Shown here: piece after piece, positions 1 through 8,843 of the stretch
Layout: every line of letters begins with the position of its first letter
Numbering within the stretch: the stretch's first letter is position 1
Assembly: GCA_947629835.1 (NCBI GenBank)
Contig: CANRFH010000012.1
Coordinates: 1 to 32,403 of the forward strand
Direction: 5' to 3'
Origin: an uncultured Clostridia bacterium
Lineage (GTDB): Bacteria > Bacillota > Clostridia > TANB77 > CAG-508
DNA: 32,403 nucleotides
Translations under genes and position numbers: made by a program
The notes under the pieces: model-generated
What the model saw: the letters and a program-made list of their open reading frames with translations, nothing else
Database searches by the model: none
Told to the model about the DNA's origin: nothing

Positions 1-107
1 AATAGTTACCAGATTGCCACTTAAATCCGTACCTTAATCCCTAGACTTTTTTGCTTTTCGCTTAAAGCATACATTCTAGAAGTTTTCCTTAACACTTTCA
101 ATTTTTG

Positions 108-460
108 CTAGTCTTTTTTGCAAATGTAATTTCATAATATTTTATAAAAGAATGATAAACATTGGCCAAAAGTTCATATTCAAATTATTAATCCCAATAC
201 ATTCACTCGAGACAGGCTACTCTATGTATTTTGTGTCTTGGCACTCAACATAGGTTTTACTTAACTTAAAATTTAATTAAGCCTCCGCGAAATTAGGGTA
301 TTAATATATATGCCATTACATATTTCCCTAATTTCTTTACTCCCTGATTACACACAAAACTGGCATTTCGCGCACAAACAAGAAACTTCATCGATTTGCC
401 CTTTAGTGGATTTTTAGCCCCACCCTCGCAAAACAAAAGTGACTAGAATAATGTGCCATC
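108..460 (-). ncRNA. candidate structured non-coding RNA, class not identified
   Basis: No credible reading frame is present in about 460 bases, yet the minus strand carries a good promoter at 467-495 and dense pairing. The ends of the element can close on each other: 441-446 pairs with 108-113, and 428-432 pairs with 117-121. Inside, 290-298 pairs with 326-334 (9 bp) and, as an alternative, 286-293 pairs with 365-372 (8 bp); the two share bases 290-293. I looked for the RNase P core, the tmRNA tag and CCA end and the 6S layout and saw none of them. The raiA-motif class, a large Clostridia RNA, is a possible match that I cannot test. The 3' end is uncertain: no U-tract terminator is visible and the RNA may run past position 1. 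Confidence 0.5.
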
Positions 461-466
461 GTTTTT

Positions 467-495
467 ATTATATCATATTTTTCTGATTTTTTCCA
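467..495 (-). promoter_or_regulatory. sigma-A type promoter for the candidate RNA
   Basis: Minus-strand TGGAAA (490-495) lies 17 bases from TATAAT (467-472), and a TG one base upstream makes an extended -10. Predicted start is near 460. The promoter overlaps the last codons of the preceding gene's downstream flank, so the RNA would have its own transcription. Confidence 0.6.
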
Positions 496-499
496 CTGT

Positions 500-754
500 T
501 TATATAATATCATCATGTATCATAGCAACATTGCTTTGATCTGTTATTTCTAATTGTTCGTTTTGATGTGTTACTTCTAATTCTTCTTTAATTATATCTT
601 TTGAAAAATATCCTGCAATAAATCCTATCAAAAATACAGCTATCATTATTATTATTGTTCTTAATTTCTCTTGGCTTATGTACATTTCTTTATCATATAT
701 TTTTACATGATCTTCGTTTTGTCCTTTTTTGTTATCTTCCATACTCAAACTCAT
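500..754 (-). CDS. small single-pass membrane protein, function unknown
   Basis: An 84-residue protein with a charged N-terminus, one clear membrane helix around residues 33-50 (IIIMIAVFLIGFIAGYF) and an acidic, polar C-terminal tail. I do not recognise a family. The start is ambiguous: an AAAGGA motif directly abuts the first ATG (754), while a second in-frame ATG at 742 lies about 12 bases downstream of it. A well-formed promoter precedes the gene at 826-854. It is divergent from ispH and lies upstream of the candidate RNA on the same strand. Its own promoter, plausible composition and placement favour a real gene. Confidence 0.55.
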   Translation of the reverse strand: MSLSMEDNKKGQNEDHVKIYDKEMYISQEKLRTIIIMIAVFLIGFIAGYFSKDIIKEELEVTHQNEQLEITDQSNVAMIHDDII

Positions 755-825
755 TCCTTTCTAGTGCATAAACTAAGTTTGAAAATTTTGTTTATTTTCA
801 ACTTTATCTATAATGTAATAATATT

Positions 826-854
826 ATTATACTATTTTTATTATTTAAAATCAA
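826..854 (-). promoter_or_regulatory. promoter of the small membrane protein gene
   Basis: Minus-strand TTGATT (849-854), spacer of 17, TATAAT (826-831). It is back to back with the ispH promoter at 862-891. Confidence 0.6.
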
Positions 855-861
855 CCTCAAT

Positions 862-891
862 TTGACAATTATATATTTATTAATTTATAAT
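862..891 (+). promoter_or_regulatory. promoter of ispH
   Basis: TTGACA (862-867), spacer of 18, TATAAT (886-891). The start would be near 898, giving a leader of about 25 bases that holds the GGAGG ribosome site. Confidence 0.7.
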
Positions 892-923
892 TATTTTATG
901 ATAGACGTGGGGTGGAGGTTATT

Positions 924-1781
924 ATGGAAGTTATTGTAGGAAAAAATTGTGGATTTTGTGCTGGAGTAAAATATAGTATTTCTAAAGCTGAGGAAGAGTT
1001 ACAAAAAAATAATGGTAATTTAGATTGCTTGGGAGAACTTATTCATAATAAGCAAGTTGTTTCTTCTCTTGAAAATAAAGGACTCAGGACTATTGATTCT
1101 ATAAATGATGCGAAAAATAAAGTTGTTATAAGAGCTCACGGAGCAAGTAAAGAAACTTATGATTTAGCTAATGAAAAACATATTGAATTGATTGATCTAA
1201 CTTGCCCTAAGGTTTTAAAAATACATAAAACGGTAGAATTATTTTCTAAAAATAATTATTTTATATTTCTATTTGGGATCAAAGATCATCCTGAAACTAT
1301 TGGTACTATTAGTTTTTGTGGTGATAATTCATATATAATCGAAAATGAAAATGATATTCAAAATGCTTTTAATAAATTATATGAAAGTAAAATAAAGAAA
1401 GTATTAATTATTTCTCAAACTACGTTTAGTGTGAGCTTATTTAATGAGTTTACAAAAATAATTACTGAAGCATTAGATTCTTCATATGAAGTTCATATTG
1501 AAAGAAGTATTTGTGATGCTACAAATCTAAGACAACAAGAAACAGAGAAAATTGCATCTGTTGTGGAATTAATGATTATTATTGGTGGTAAAAACAGTTC
1601 AAATACTAAAAAACTTTATGAAATTTCTATAAAAAAATGTAAAAATGTTCTATTTATTCAAACTAAAGATGATTTAGATATAAACTATTTAAAAAAATTT
1701 AATAAAATCGGTATTATGGCTGGTGCTTCTACTCCTGGATATATAATTGAAGAAATATACAATCTTTGTATAAGTCTTTAA
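924..1781 (+). CDS. ispH: 4-hydroxy-3-methylbut-2-enyl diphosphate reductase
   Basis: The last enzyme of the non-mevalonate isoprenoid pathway, a cytosolic 4Fe-4S protein that reduces HMBPP to IPP and DMAPP. At 285 residues it has the usual length. Cluster cysteines are visible as GFCAGV (Cys12), TCPK (Cys94) and SICDAT (Cys197). Substrate-site residues are His41 (GELIHN), RAHG near 70-73, DHPET at 121-125, GGKNSSNT at 221-228 and AGASTP near 266-271. The start is the ATG at 924, five bases after GGAGG; an upstream in-frame GTG at 912 overlaps that ribosome site and is unlikely. The stop overlaps the convergent ComEA-like gene by four bases. Confidence 0.95.
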   Translation: MEVIVGKNCGFCAGVKYSISKAEEELQKNNGNLDCLGELIHNKQVVSSLENKGLRTIDSINDAKNKVVIRAHGASKETYDLANEKHIELIDLTCPKVLKIHKTVELFSKNNYFIFLFGIKDHPETIGTISFCGDNSYIIENENDIQNAFNKLYESKIKKVLIISQTTFSVSLFNEFTKIITEALDSSYEVHIERSICDATNLRQQETEKIASVVELMIIIGGKNSSNTKKLYEISIKKCKNVLFIQTKDDLDINYLKKFNKIGIMAGASTPGYIIEEIYNLCISL

Positions 1782-2413
1782 ACTGTTATTTTATCTTTTA
1801 TATTCTCAAATTTTGCATCTCCAATACCTGGGACATTCTTTATATCTTCTATTTTCTTAAATTTGCCATTTTCTTCTCTATATGTAATTATTTTACTTGC
1901 CGTAGATTCTCCAATACCTGACAAGGTTTGCAATTCTTCTTTTGTTGCAGTATTTATATTTACTTTTCCTGAAGTTTGTGCTTCGTCAACTTCATTTATT
2001 ATATCTGTTCCAGCTTCCTCAGATATTATTTTTAAGTCTTCTGTACTTTCTTTATCATTTTTGCTTGGTATATAAATCTTTTGCCCATCTTTTACTGCAT
2101 ATGCAAGATTTACATTGCTTAAATCAGCATCATCTGTTACCCCTCCTGCTTCTTCTATAACGTCATTTATTCTTGCACTTTCTTTTACTTCAACTATTCC
2201 ATTATTTACTACGGCTCCTGTTATATGTACAATTATTTTTTGTTCTTCCTCACTTATTTCTTCCTCTTCTTCTATTTCTTCTACAACTTCATTTGTTTGT
2301 GTAGGATTATAGATCTCTTTTGTGCTATTTATGTAATAAAAGATTATTACAATTATTATTATAACGATTCCAACTATCATTATAATTTTTTGTTTTTGAT
2401 TTAACATGTCCAT
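1778..2413 (-). CDS. ComEA-like helix-hairpin-helix protein
   Basis: A 211-residue envelope protein with an N-terminal membrane anchor (residues about 10-27), an acidic Glu-rich linker, an SLBB-type domain (about 60-118, starting IIVHITGAVVNNG) and a C-terminal double helix-hairpin-helix domain (about 148-211, with VNINTATKEELQTLSGIG and VPGIGDAKFENI). This order is that of ComEA, the DNA receptor of competence systems. GGAGG lies six bases before the ATG at 2413. No comEB or comEC is in the window, so uptake activity is not shown here; many Clostridia keep such proteins with unclear roles. Confidence 0.85.
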   Translation of the reverse strand: MDMLNQKQKIIMIVGIVIIIIVIIFYYINSTKEIYNPTQTNEVVEEIEEEEEISEEEQKIIVHITGAVVNNGIVEVKESARINDVIEEAGGVTDDADLSNVNLAYAVKDGQKIYIPSKNDKESTEDLKIISEEAGTDIINEVDEAQTSGKVNINTATKEELQTLSGIGESTASKIITYREENGKFKKIEDIKNVPGIGDAKFENIKDKITV

Positions 2414-2485
2414 TTTATTCCTCCTTATTTTTATTATTCAAATAAAGTATTGCTATTTTTCTATAATCTGTGGTATATTTACATT

Positions 2486-3586
2486 ATGAAAAAATTTGTT
2501 ATTTTTATTGTTATTTTAATTACATTTGGGACTCAATGTTTTGCAAGTGAAGTATTAGAAAATAATGTAAATACTTCTTTTTCTCTTTTGGGTAACATAG
2601 ATATTAACTCTGATTGCGTTTTGATGATTGAAAGAAATTCAGGTGAAATTTTATATCAGAAAAAAGCTTATGAAAAAATGTATCCTGCAAGTACAACTAA
2701 AATGCTAACTGCAATTTTAGTTTTGGAAAAATGTCCTTTGAATGAAATTGTAACTGTAAACGCTTCTGCACTAAATGCTGTTCCTCCAACTTATGCTACT
2801 GCAAAGTTAAAAGCTGGTGAAAAGTTTAGAGTAGAGGATTTGCTTTATGCATTGTTAATTCATTCTGCAAATGATGCTGCAAATGTTTTGGCTGAACACG
2901 TTTCTGGCTCTATTTCAAATTTTGCTGAACTTATGAATAAAAAAGCTAAAGAAATCGGATGTGAAAATTCACATTTTACAAATCCTAGTGGAGTGCACGA
3001 TACTGAATTATACACAACTGCCTATGATTTATCTTTAATTGCTCGATATGCAATGAATATAGAAAAATTTAGAGAAATTATTACAACAACAACATGCTCA
3101 TTACCAAGTACAAATATTTATCCTAATGCTGACAGAACGTTTACTACTTCAAATGATTTAATCAACCCTGATTCTGATAAATATTATTATGAATATGCTA
3201 ATGGTATAAAAACTGGATATACAAATCCTGCAAAAGATTGCATTGTTGCTTCCGCAAAAAAAGATGATAAAGAGTTTATTGTCGTAATTTTAGGTGATGG
3301 ATTTAATGAAGATAATCTTAGACAAAAATATATAGATTGCAAAACTTTATTTGATTATGCTTTTGCTAATTATACACCAAGCAAGAAAGATTTTCAAGAT
3401 AAAGTTAAAGAAATTTCTAGTATGTTTATGCAACCGCAAGATAATTCTAATACTGATAATGGCTATTTGATTTTCACATACGGTTCAAGAATAGTTGCGA
3501 TTATCATTATTATTTTAGCTATACGAATGTTATTTGTTACTATTTTTAAGAAGGATGAAAAGCGTAAATATAAACATAAACATTAA
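2486..3586 (+). CDS. dacF: serine-type D-Ala-D-Ala carboxypeptidase (DacF-like)
   Basis: A penicillin-binding protein of peptidase family S11 that trims the terminal D-alanine of peptidoglycan stem peptides, acting outside the membrane. It has a signal peptide (MKKFVIFIV... to about residue 20), the catalytic S-x-x-K motif as STTK, S-x-N as SAND and the KTG triad in GIKTGY. The usual family length is reached, and a C-terminal membrane helix (IVAIIIIILAI) followed by a basic tail anchors it. I chose ATG 2486 because the signal peptide begins there; an in-frame ATG at 2450 would add 12 residues before it. No strong ribosome site is seen. In endospore formers DacF-type enzymes help shape cortex peptidoglycan, but a vegetative role is equally possible. 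Confidence 0.9.
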   Translation: MKKFVIFIVILITFGTQCFASEVLENNVNTSFSLLGNIDINSDCVLMIERNSGEILYQKKAYEKMYPASTTKMLTAILVLEKCPLNEIVTVNASALNAVPPTYATAKLKAGEKFRVEDLLYALLIHSANDAANVLAEHVSGSISNFAELMNKKAKEIGCENSHFTNPSGVHDTELYTTAYDLSLIARYAMNIEKFREIITTTTCSLPSTNIYPNADRTFTTSNDLINPDSDKYYYEYANGIKTGYTNPAKDCIVASAKKDDKEFIVVILGDGFNEDNLRQKYIDCKTLFDYAFANYTPSKKDFQDKVKEISSMFMQPQDNSNTDNGYLIFTYGSRIVAIIIIILAIRMLFVTIFKKDEKRKYKHKH

Positions 3587-3591
3587 TATAC

Positions 3592-3630
3592 AAAAAGTAG
3601 CCAAGATGTAATAAGCTTTGGCTACTTTTT
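3592..3630. terminator. bidirectional terminator
   Basis: A 12-13 bp stem, AAAAAGTAGCCAA against TTGGCTACTTTTT, flanked by A and T runs, between the convergent dacF and CvpA-like genes. Confidence 0.85.
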
Positions 3631-3645
3631 ATTTTAACTTATGTT

Positions 3646-4284
3646 TTATAATATCATTTTTAATATTATATTATTATCATACATTGATTTACATATATGA
3701 GTATCATTTATCTTATCTACCATATGTGTACTTTCCATCATTGGTGATATAAAACTTATTATTGCAAGGCCTATATATATTATTAAAATTCCTTCAAGTA
3801 CACCATATATGGTTCCACCTAGTTTATTAAATTGCTTTATTATTGGTATTTTTTCTACTATACTTCCAAGTACTTTTAAAAATATCATTAATATTCTTGT
3901 GACTAAGAATAATCCTATCCATGTTCCTATTCTTACAACTATTACTGCTAATGTTTCAGCTATATATTCTGAACTATTTTCCTTAACATCATCTGCATAA
4001 TCTTCTATGTATTTCCCAAGGTTTTCAATTATATTATCTGTTTGCTCTTGACTTCCTCCGCTTTGTTCTTGATCATATAATCTTTGTTGTATCACACTTT
4101 CTAAGTCTTTTTCTACATTTGTATTTTCTATTATGTAGTTTGAAATTGGAGTATATAGAACTAAAGCTACTACTAAAGATATAACAAAACCTAATATTTT
4201 TACGCCAACTTTTATTAATCCTCTATAATATCCTAAAAATGTAAATAATATTATAATTCCTATTAAAATTAAATCAATTATCAT
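3646..4284 (-). CDS. CvpA family membrane protein
   Basis: A 212-residue polytopic membrane protein starting MIIDLILIGIIILFTFLGYYRG, the typical opening of the CvpA/colicin V production family. Helices are visible near 2-20, 25-47, about 118-140 and 160-185, with a soluble Glu/Gln-rich loop at about 60-110. GGAGG stands just before the ATG. It follows the DUF5711-like gene by 23 bases and is probably co-transcribed with it. The biochemical role of the family is not settled; links to envelope maintenance and peptidoglycan amidases are reported in other bacteria. Confidence 0.8.
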   Translation of the reverse strand: MIIDLILIGIIILFTFLGYYRGLIKVGVKILGFVISLVVALVLYTPISNYIIENTNVEKDLESVIQQRLYDQEQSGGSQEQTDNIIENLGKYIEDYADDVKENSSEYIAETLAVIVVRIGTWIGLFLVTRILMIFLKVLGSIVEKIPIIKQFNKLGGTIYGVLEGILIIYIGLAIISFISPMMESTHMVDKINDTHICKSMYDNNIILKMIL

Positions 4285-4307
4285 TTTTTATTCCTCCTTA
4301 ATTTATT

Positions 4308-5478
4308 TTAAAAAGTAATTATTTTTATCCTATCTCTATATACAATTCCTGCAATCGACTGTCCGAGTACAATATCTTTAATTTCTTGTGTTGATGTATA
4401 TTTCTTTTCTAGCCATCCATTTAAATTAATTAAATCTACTTCCGTTCCTAAATTTACAGCAACTACTTGATTACAACTTGTCAAACTTTTTATTACACTA
4501 TCTATACTATAAGTTGTTTCAGCTTTTGATAATGTATTTGTAAGAATTATATCTGTTTTAGAACTAAATAAGCCTGTTGATATTTCTTCTGCTCTAACTG
4601 CATAACTTTTCAAGTCTATACTTGCCATTTGCACATTTTTATTAAATTCTAATAAAGTTGTCTCTTTTTCTTGATAAATCATATGAATGGAGTCATCATA
4701 TATGCATAGTAATTGACCTTTTTCTTGATATTTTATATCTGTTATCATTTTATTTGAGTCTGCGTTTTGTTTAAATATTACTGAATTTACAGTATCTCCT
4801 GTACTTGCTTTTTCTACTTCTATAATTTTTATACTAGATTTTATTACTGCTCCATTTATATCTATTTCTGCTATTGCTAGATATTTACCATCCATTGATA
4901 TATCAACATCAATAGCAATAGTTGATGCTAAATATGTTTTAAATAATTCTTTACCTGTTTTATCAAATGTTATTATTATACTTTTATAACTTGTCCCTTC
5001 TGTTATTACAGATGTTGTTCCATCTCTTCCAACAACTATCTTTTCTATATTTCCTTCTACTTTATTGTCCCATACAATTTTTCCGTTCTGATATTACATA
5101 TACATTTTGCCCTTTATTTTCTGCTATTGCTAAATATCCGCCATTTTCGCTAAATATAGGATTGCTTATTGTAACATCTAACTCGTATGCCTTATTTCCG
5201 TAGCCATTATATACTTGTAATTTCCCATTGTTAAGTATTGTAATATATTTATCATAAGCATGAATGTAATGGGTCTTATCTCCATCTATTTCTATTGTCG
5301 CAACATCTTCTTCTGTTACTTCTTTTCTTAAAATATGTACATTTATCCAATTTCTTGCTTCTTCATTTGTGGCATAAACAATAAATACTGTAACTGTTGA
5401 TAATAAGATTAAGATTACTAAACCAATTATTATTTTATTTTTTAATGGAATTTTTCCTTTATATTTTAGTATTCCCAT
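4308..5478 (-). CDS. DUF5711-like membrane-anchored protein, read through one CGG shift
   Basis: Two reading frames (5478 to about 5085, and 5084 to 4308) join into one protein of about 389 residues if the C of the in-frame CGG at 5083-5085 (codon 132) is skipped. The joint then reads ISE-G-KIVWDNKVEG, a natural continuation. The N-terminus (MGILKYKGKIPLKNK, then a membrane helix at about 16-36) and the following HILRKEVTEEDVA segment fit the DUF5711 family of Clostridia, with a WD40/beta-propeller-like extracytoplasmic part. Without the shift translation ends six codons after the CGG. The pair DUF5711-CvpA is likely an operon. Function unknown. AAAGGA precedes the ATG. Confidence 0.8.
5083..5085 (-). 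other. in-frame CGG recoding site, DUF5711-like gene
   Basis: The upstream frame reads GAA CGG AAA; the downstream frame needs GAA, skip C, GGA AAA. Glycine is restored. Confidence 0.8.
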
Positions 5479-5541
5479 AAATAATCCTTTCGTTATTTTT
5501 TTGCAATACTATTTTATAATACTTTGTTCATTATTACAAGA

Positions 5542-6549
5542 CTATTTGCATTTTATAATTAAAATTAATTGAATTATTCCCAAAATTCCAAACAGTGGAT
5601 ATAAATTATTTACTAAATTTGAAAAGCCAAATAATGATACAAATATAGATATAAAGCATATTAATTTATTCATTAATATATATTGTTTTTGATTTTCCGA
5701 TACATTATTTAAAAATCCAAAGGCTGATGATATAGCTGTTGTAATAATTGCTCCTAAAATTATTATTCCGTATAAATATTGATATATTTTCCCAATGTTT
5801 CGGCTAGCATATACTGCTGGTAATTCTATTTTTGATATATCTTCTTTTATATTTAAAAGTAATAAAAATATTATAAGTCCAAGAATTAATATTGTAATAC
5901 TACTGATTATAACTATTTTTATTGAATCTTTTTTTTGCTTTATATTTTTATTCATAGGTATTAAGACAGAGGAAATTGTTATTGTATTATAGCTTGCATA
6001 TAAAACTGCTTGTATTATCCATATTGCATTATCTGCTGGTTCTGGAAGAATATTATTTACGCTTAAACTTTTTATTCCTAATATAATTAATATCATAATT
6101 ACAATTGGCATTAAAATTGAATTTAGTGCAAATAATCCTTTCATATTTTTATTTAAAATTATATAGCTTAAAATTGCTATTACTATACTTGAATAAATTT
6201 TACTTATTCCAAATTCTTGGTAAAAATACGCCGAAAATCCTGCACACATTATAAAAAAGGTTGTTAATAAAAATAAATTAATTATAAAATTTAATATATT
6301 TTCAAATTTGATATATTTATTTTCTTTTTTGGGTAAAATTACATCCAATAATTCTTTATAATTATTAATATTATATTTTTTTATTATTTTAAGGATTTTA
6401 TATATTACAAATCCAATTATTATAATAGAAAGGCTTATTCCAATTAATCCATTTATACCATAAACATAGAAAAATGTATAAATTTCTCTTCCTGATGCAA
6501 ATCCTGCTCCAATTATTGTTCCAACTATTACAAGTACGCAAGTTAACAC
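5542..6549 (-). CDS. YkvI-like amino acid/cation symporter family membrane protein
   Basis: About 335 residues, almost all hydrophobic, with some ten membrane helices. The N-terminal VGTIIGAGFASGREI matches the opening of YkvI-type members of the APC/LeuT-fold transporters, where this unwound helix binds substrate. The substrate is not known. The start is odd: the GTG at 6549 lies 16 bases after the strong GAGGTGAT ribosome site, whereas an in-frame ATT at 6558 lies five to seven bases after it and would give ILNVLTCVL. I keep GTG as the boundary but think AUU initiation is possible. It stands alone between the DUF5711-CvpA pair and the terminator of the ABC operon. Confidence 0.75.
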   Translation of the reverse strand: MLTCVLVIVGTIIGAGFASGREIYTFFYVYGINGLIGISLSIIIIGFVIYKILKIIKKYNINNYKELLDVILPKKENKYIKFENILNFIINLFLLTTFFIMCAGFSAYFYQEFGISKIYSSIVIAILSYIILNKNMKGLFALNSILMPIVIMILIILGIKSLSVNNILPEPADNAIWIIQAVLYASYNTITISSVLIPMNKNIKQKKDSIKIVIISSITILILGLIIFLLLLNIKEDISKIELPAVYASRNIGKIYQYLYGIIILGAIITTAISSAFGFLNNVSENQKQYILMNKLICFISIFVSLFGFSNLVNNLYPLFGILGIIQLILIIKCK

Positions 6550-6605
6550 ATTTAAAATTTCTTATCACCTCTTTAATTTAAGTTTTACTTTTAAAAAATT
6601 GCGAC

Positions 6606-6640
6606 AAAAAAACTCCCATATTATATATATGAGAGTTTTT
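6606..6640 (-). terminator. terminator of the ABC exporter operon
   Basis: On the minus strand AAAAACTCTCATAT pairs, with one mismatch, with ATATGGGAGTTTTT, followed by further T's. It lies just after the GldG-like stop codon. Confidence 0.75.
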
Positions 6641-6658
6641 CTTATTTTAATATTTTAA

Positions 6659-8140
6659 CTATTTTTTTCTTCTTCTTACTTGCCATACTACAATTCCAAG
6701 TATTATTATCAATACAGGAACGCCATACACTACAACTCTTATTATTGTATCTTGTGCTTGAGTTGCTGTATAATATGTATTTTCTATATTTTTTCTAATT
6801 ACTAATCCTTCAGATGCTTTAGCTGTGTATGCTATTGTATTTAGGGCTAGATTTGAATTTTGGTAGAAATATATGGCAGGTATACTTTGTTGTCCTAATA
6901 TAACAGGAGCATCTGATACAAAGTAATTATTAGCATATATAACTAGTGAAGATACTACTGCTTCTTGATCACCAGTTGCATCCTTTACTGTTTTATCAAG
7001 TATTGCACCAAGTACATTACTTCCTACTTCATCATCTTTTGTTGCTGTATATGTTTGTATATCTGTTTTTGTTCTGAAGAATGATTTTTCGCTTGATATT
7101 AGTAAATCTGTTTTTGCAACTTTTAATTCTTCTAATTTCTCATCTGCTACAAATTTTAATCTACCTGATTGGAAAAGCAATACTATTCCAGTTCCATAAA
7201 CATCTTCTGTAATTTCAGAATAGTTTACTGTTGGTACTATAATAGTTGGGTTCTCTGAAATCATTCTTGTTTCATCTTGCTCTACAATAAATCCTTTCTT
7301 ATCTATTGTTACACCATACATATCCAAAATTGACTGTGCATTTGGTGTTTTATCATCTTGTGTATATGCATCATTAAACCAAACTATATTTCCACCATTA
7401 TTGATATATTTTTTTATTATATCTGTCTCAGAATCTGTAAAATCTGATCTAGGAGATGATATTACTAATGTTTTGCAATCATCCGGTATCTTTCCACTTA
7501 TTAATAAATCTAATTCTTTAATTTCATAATTTTCAAGTTCTAAATATTGTTTAAAAGTTGCCATTTCAGATACCGAGCTATACTCTTTGTGTCCTGTTAA
7601 CATATATACAGATAATATTTCTCCTTTTGAAGAAACTGAAATTATACCATTTGTTAGTCTTTGTTCAGTAATATCTATTGTATTTCCAGTACTGTAATCA
7701 AATGTACTTAATTCTGTTTGATTAATTAATTTATGTTTTTCTCCGTCAATTATTAATATGCTATAACTTCCTGCACTAATTCCATATTCTTGTGCCAAAT
7801 CTGGTTTTTCTGTAGTTGTTGTTAATTCTATCTTTATATTTTTTCTTACATCAGTATATTGCTTAGCTAAATCAACCAAGCTAGTGTCTTCTTCATAATC
7901 AAATAAATATACAGTAATTTCTTCCTCTTCTGGAATCTTTGAAATTGCTTCTTTTGACTGATCTGTTAATGTAAATATTTTCTCTTCAGTCAAATCTATG
8001 TCTGATATATTTAAAGCCTGTACTCCTAAATTTATTCCAATAAATGCTGCTATTAATATTGCTATAAGAATTACAGTTAAAAGTCTATCCCTTAGCCATT
8101 TTAATTTTATGCTTTCAAATATTTCCTTAATTTTTTTCAC
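6659..8140 (-). CDS. GldG-like ABC transporter auxiliary protein
   Basis: A 493-residue protein with an N-terminal membrane helix (about 20-42), a large extracytoplasmic domain like that of GldG/DUF7088-type ABC auxiliary proteins (SKEAISKIPEEEEITVYLFDY near 60-85; VISSPRSDF and WFNDAY further on) and a C-terminal helix (about 466-486) ending in RRRKK. The start is a GTG 14 bases after GAGGTGAAG. It is the third gene of ATPase-permease-GldG, 17 bases after the permease. In Bacteroidetes this arrangement serves gliding; in Firmicutes the cargo is not known. Confidence 0.75.
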   Translation of the reverse strand: MKKIKEIFESIKLKWLRDRLLTVILIAILIAAFIGINLGVQALNISDIDLTEEKIFTLTDQSKEAISKIPEEEEITVYLFDYEEDTSLVDLAKQYTDVRKNIKIELTTTTEKPDLAQEYGISAGSYSILIIDGEKHKLINQTELSTFDYSTGNTIDITEQRLTNGIISVSSKGEILSVYMLTGHKEYSSVSEMATFKQYLELENYEIKELDLLISGKIPDDCKTLVISSPRSDFTDSETDIIKKYINNGGNIVWFNDAYTQDDKTPNAQSILDMYGVTIDKKGFIVEQDETRMISENPTIIVPTVNYSEITEDVYGTGIVLLFQSGRLKFVADEKLEELKVAKTDLLISSEKSFFRTKTDIQTYTATKDDEVGSNVLGAILDKTVKDATGDQEAVVSSLVIYANNYFVSDAPVILGQQSIPAIYFYQNSNLALNTIAYTAKASEGLVIRKNIENTYYTATQAQDTIIRVVVYGVPVLIIILGIVVWQVRRRKK

Positions 8141-8156
8141 TTAATCTTCACCTCTT

Positions 8157-8843
8157 CTATTTTAGATTCTTTCTTCTCTGCAATACGACAATTGTAAGTA
8201 ATATAAATAATGCTGTTTGTGTTAACAATGTAATAGTTTCATTTATTGGGAAAATTCCTTCTGGGAATTTTTGGAATTGATATAGTGGAGATATTACATT
8301 GAAAGCAGATGACATATCTGGTAAAAACCAACTTGCAAGTAAAAGTATTATTGTTACAACTCCTGCTATTATTTGATTCTCTGTTAAGCTAGATATAAAC
8401 ATTCCAAATGCTATATATGACATTGTTAGTAGTACAAAACCTAGTAATGTAGATAATGTCACTGTTAATCCTGTAATTCCTCCTGCAAAAATACAAATTA
8501 TTACATAATATATTAATGAGAAAACTTCTGTTATTAATATTACAATTAATGCTGCTAAAAATTTCCCCATAACAATACTTATTATACTTCTTGGTGATGT
8601 GAGAAGCAATGTCTCAGTTCCATTTTTTCGTTCCGATGAAAACATTCCCATTGTAAGAAGTGCTACTGTGAAAGTTAGTAACTCTGATGTGTAATAAAAT
8701 AAATATGAATATTCTATGTAGCCATAAGCAAATATGTATTGATAGAAGAAGAAGCTAGACATAAGTAAAAATGAACCTATAAATACATATCCTATCGGAG
8801 AGAAAAAGTAAGTTTTAACCTCTTTTTTTATTATAGCCCACAT
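8157..8843 (-). CDS. ABC-2 type transporter permease (GldF-like)
   Basis: A 228-residue membrane subunit with about six helices and the typical opening MWAIIKKEVKTYFFSPIGYVF. The cytoplasmic loop FSSERKNGTETLLLTSPRS is the conserved ABC-2 coupling segment; its arginine in SERKNG is encoded by CGA, showing that CGA is a normal arginine codon here. The ATG overlaps the stop of the ATPase gene by one base (TAATG), so the two are translationally coupled. Confidence 0.85.
   Translation of the reverse strand: MWAIIKKEVKTYFFSPIGYVFIGSFLLMSSFFFYQYIFAYGYIEYSYLFYYTSELLTFTVALLTMGMFSSERKNGTETLLLTSPRSIISIVMGKFLAALIVILITEVFSLIYYVIICIFAGGITGLTVTLSTLLGFVLLTMSYIAFGMFISSLTENQIIAGVVTIILLLASWFLPDMSSAFNVISPLYQFQKFPEGIFPINETITLLTQTALFILLTIVVLQRRKNLK

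Noticed and set aside
1-460. RNase P RNA, tmRNA or 6S RNA
   Set aside because: I did not find the RNase P core motifs, a tmRNA tag frame and CCA end, or the long open rod of 6S RNA.
5078-5082. Extra A in the AAAAA run as the cause of the DUF5711-like frameshift
   Set aside because: Deleting one A also restores the frame (giving ERK), but the CGG four bases away explains it in the same way as the nine other sites and gives EGK instead.
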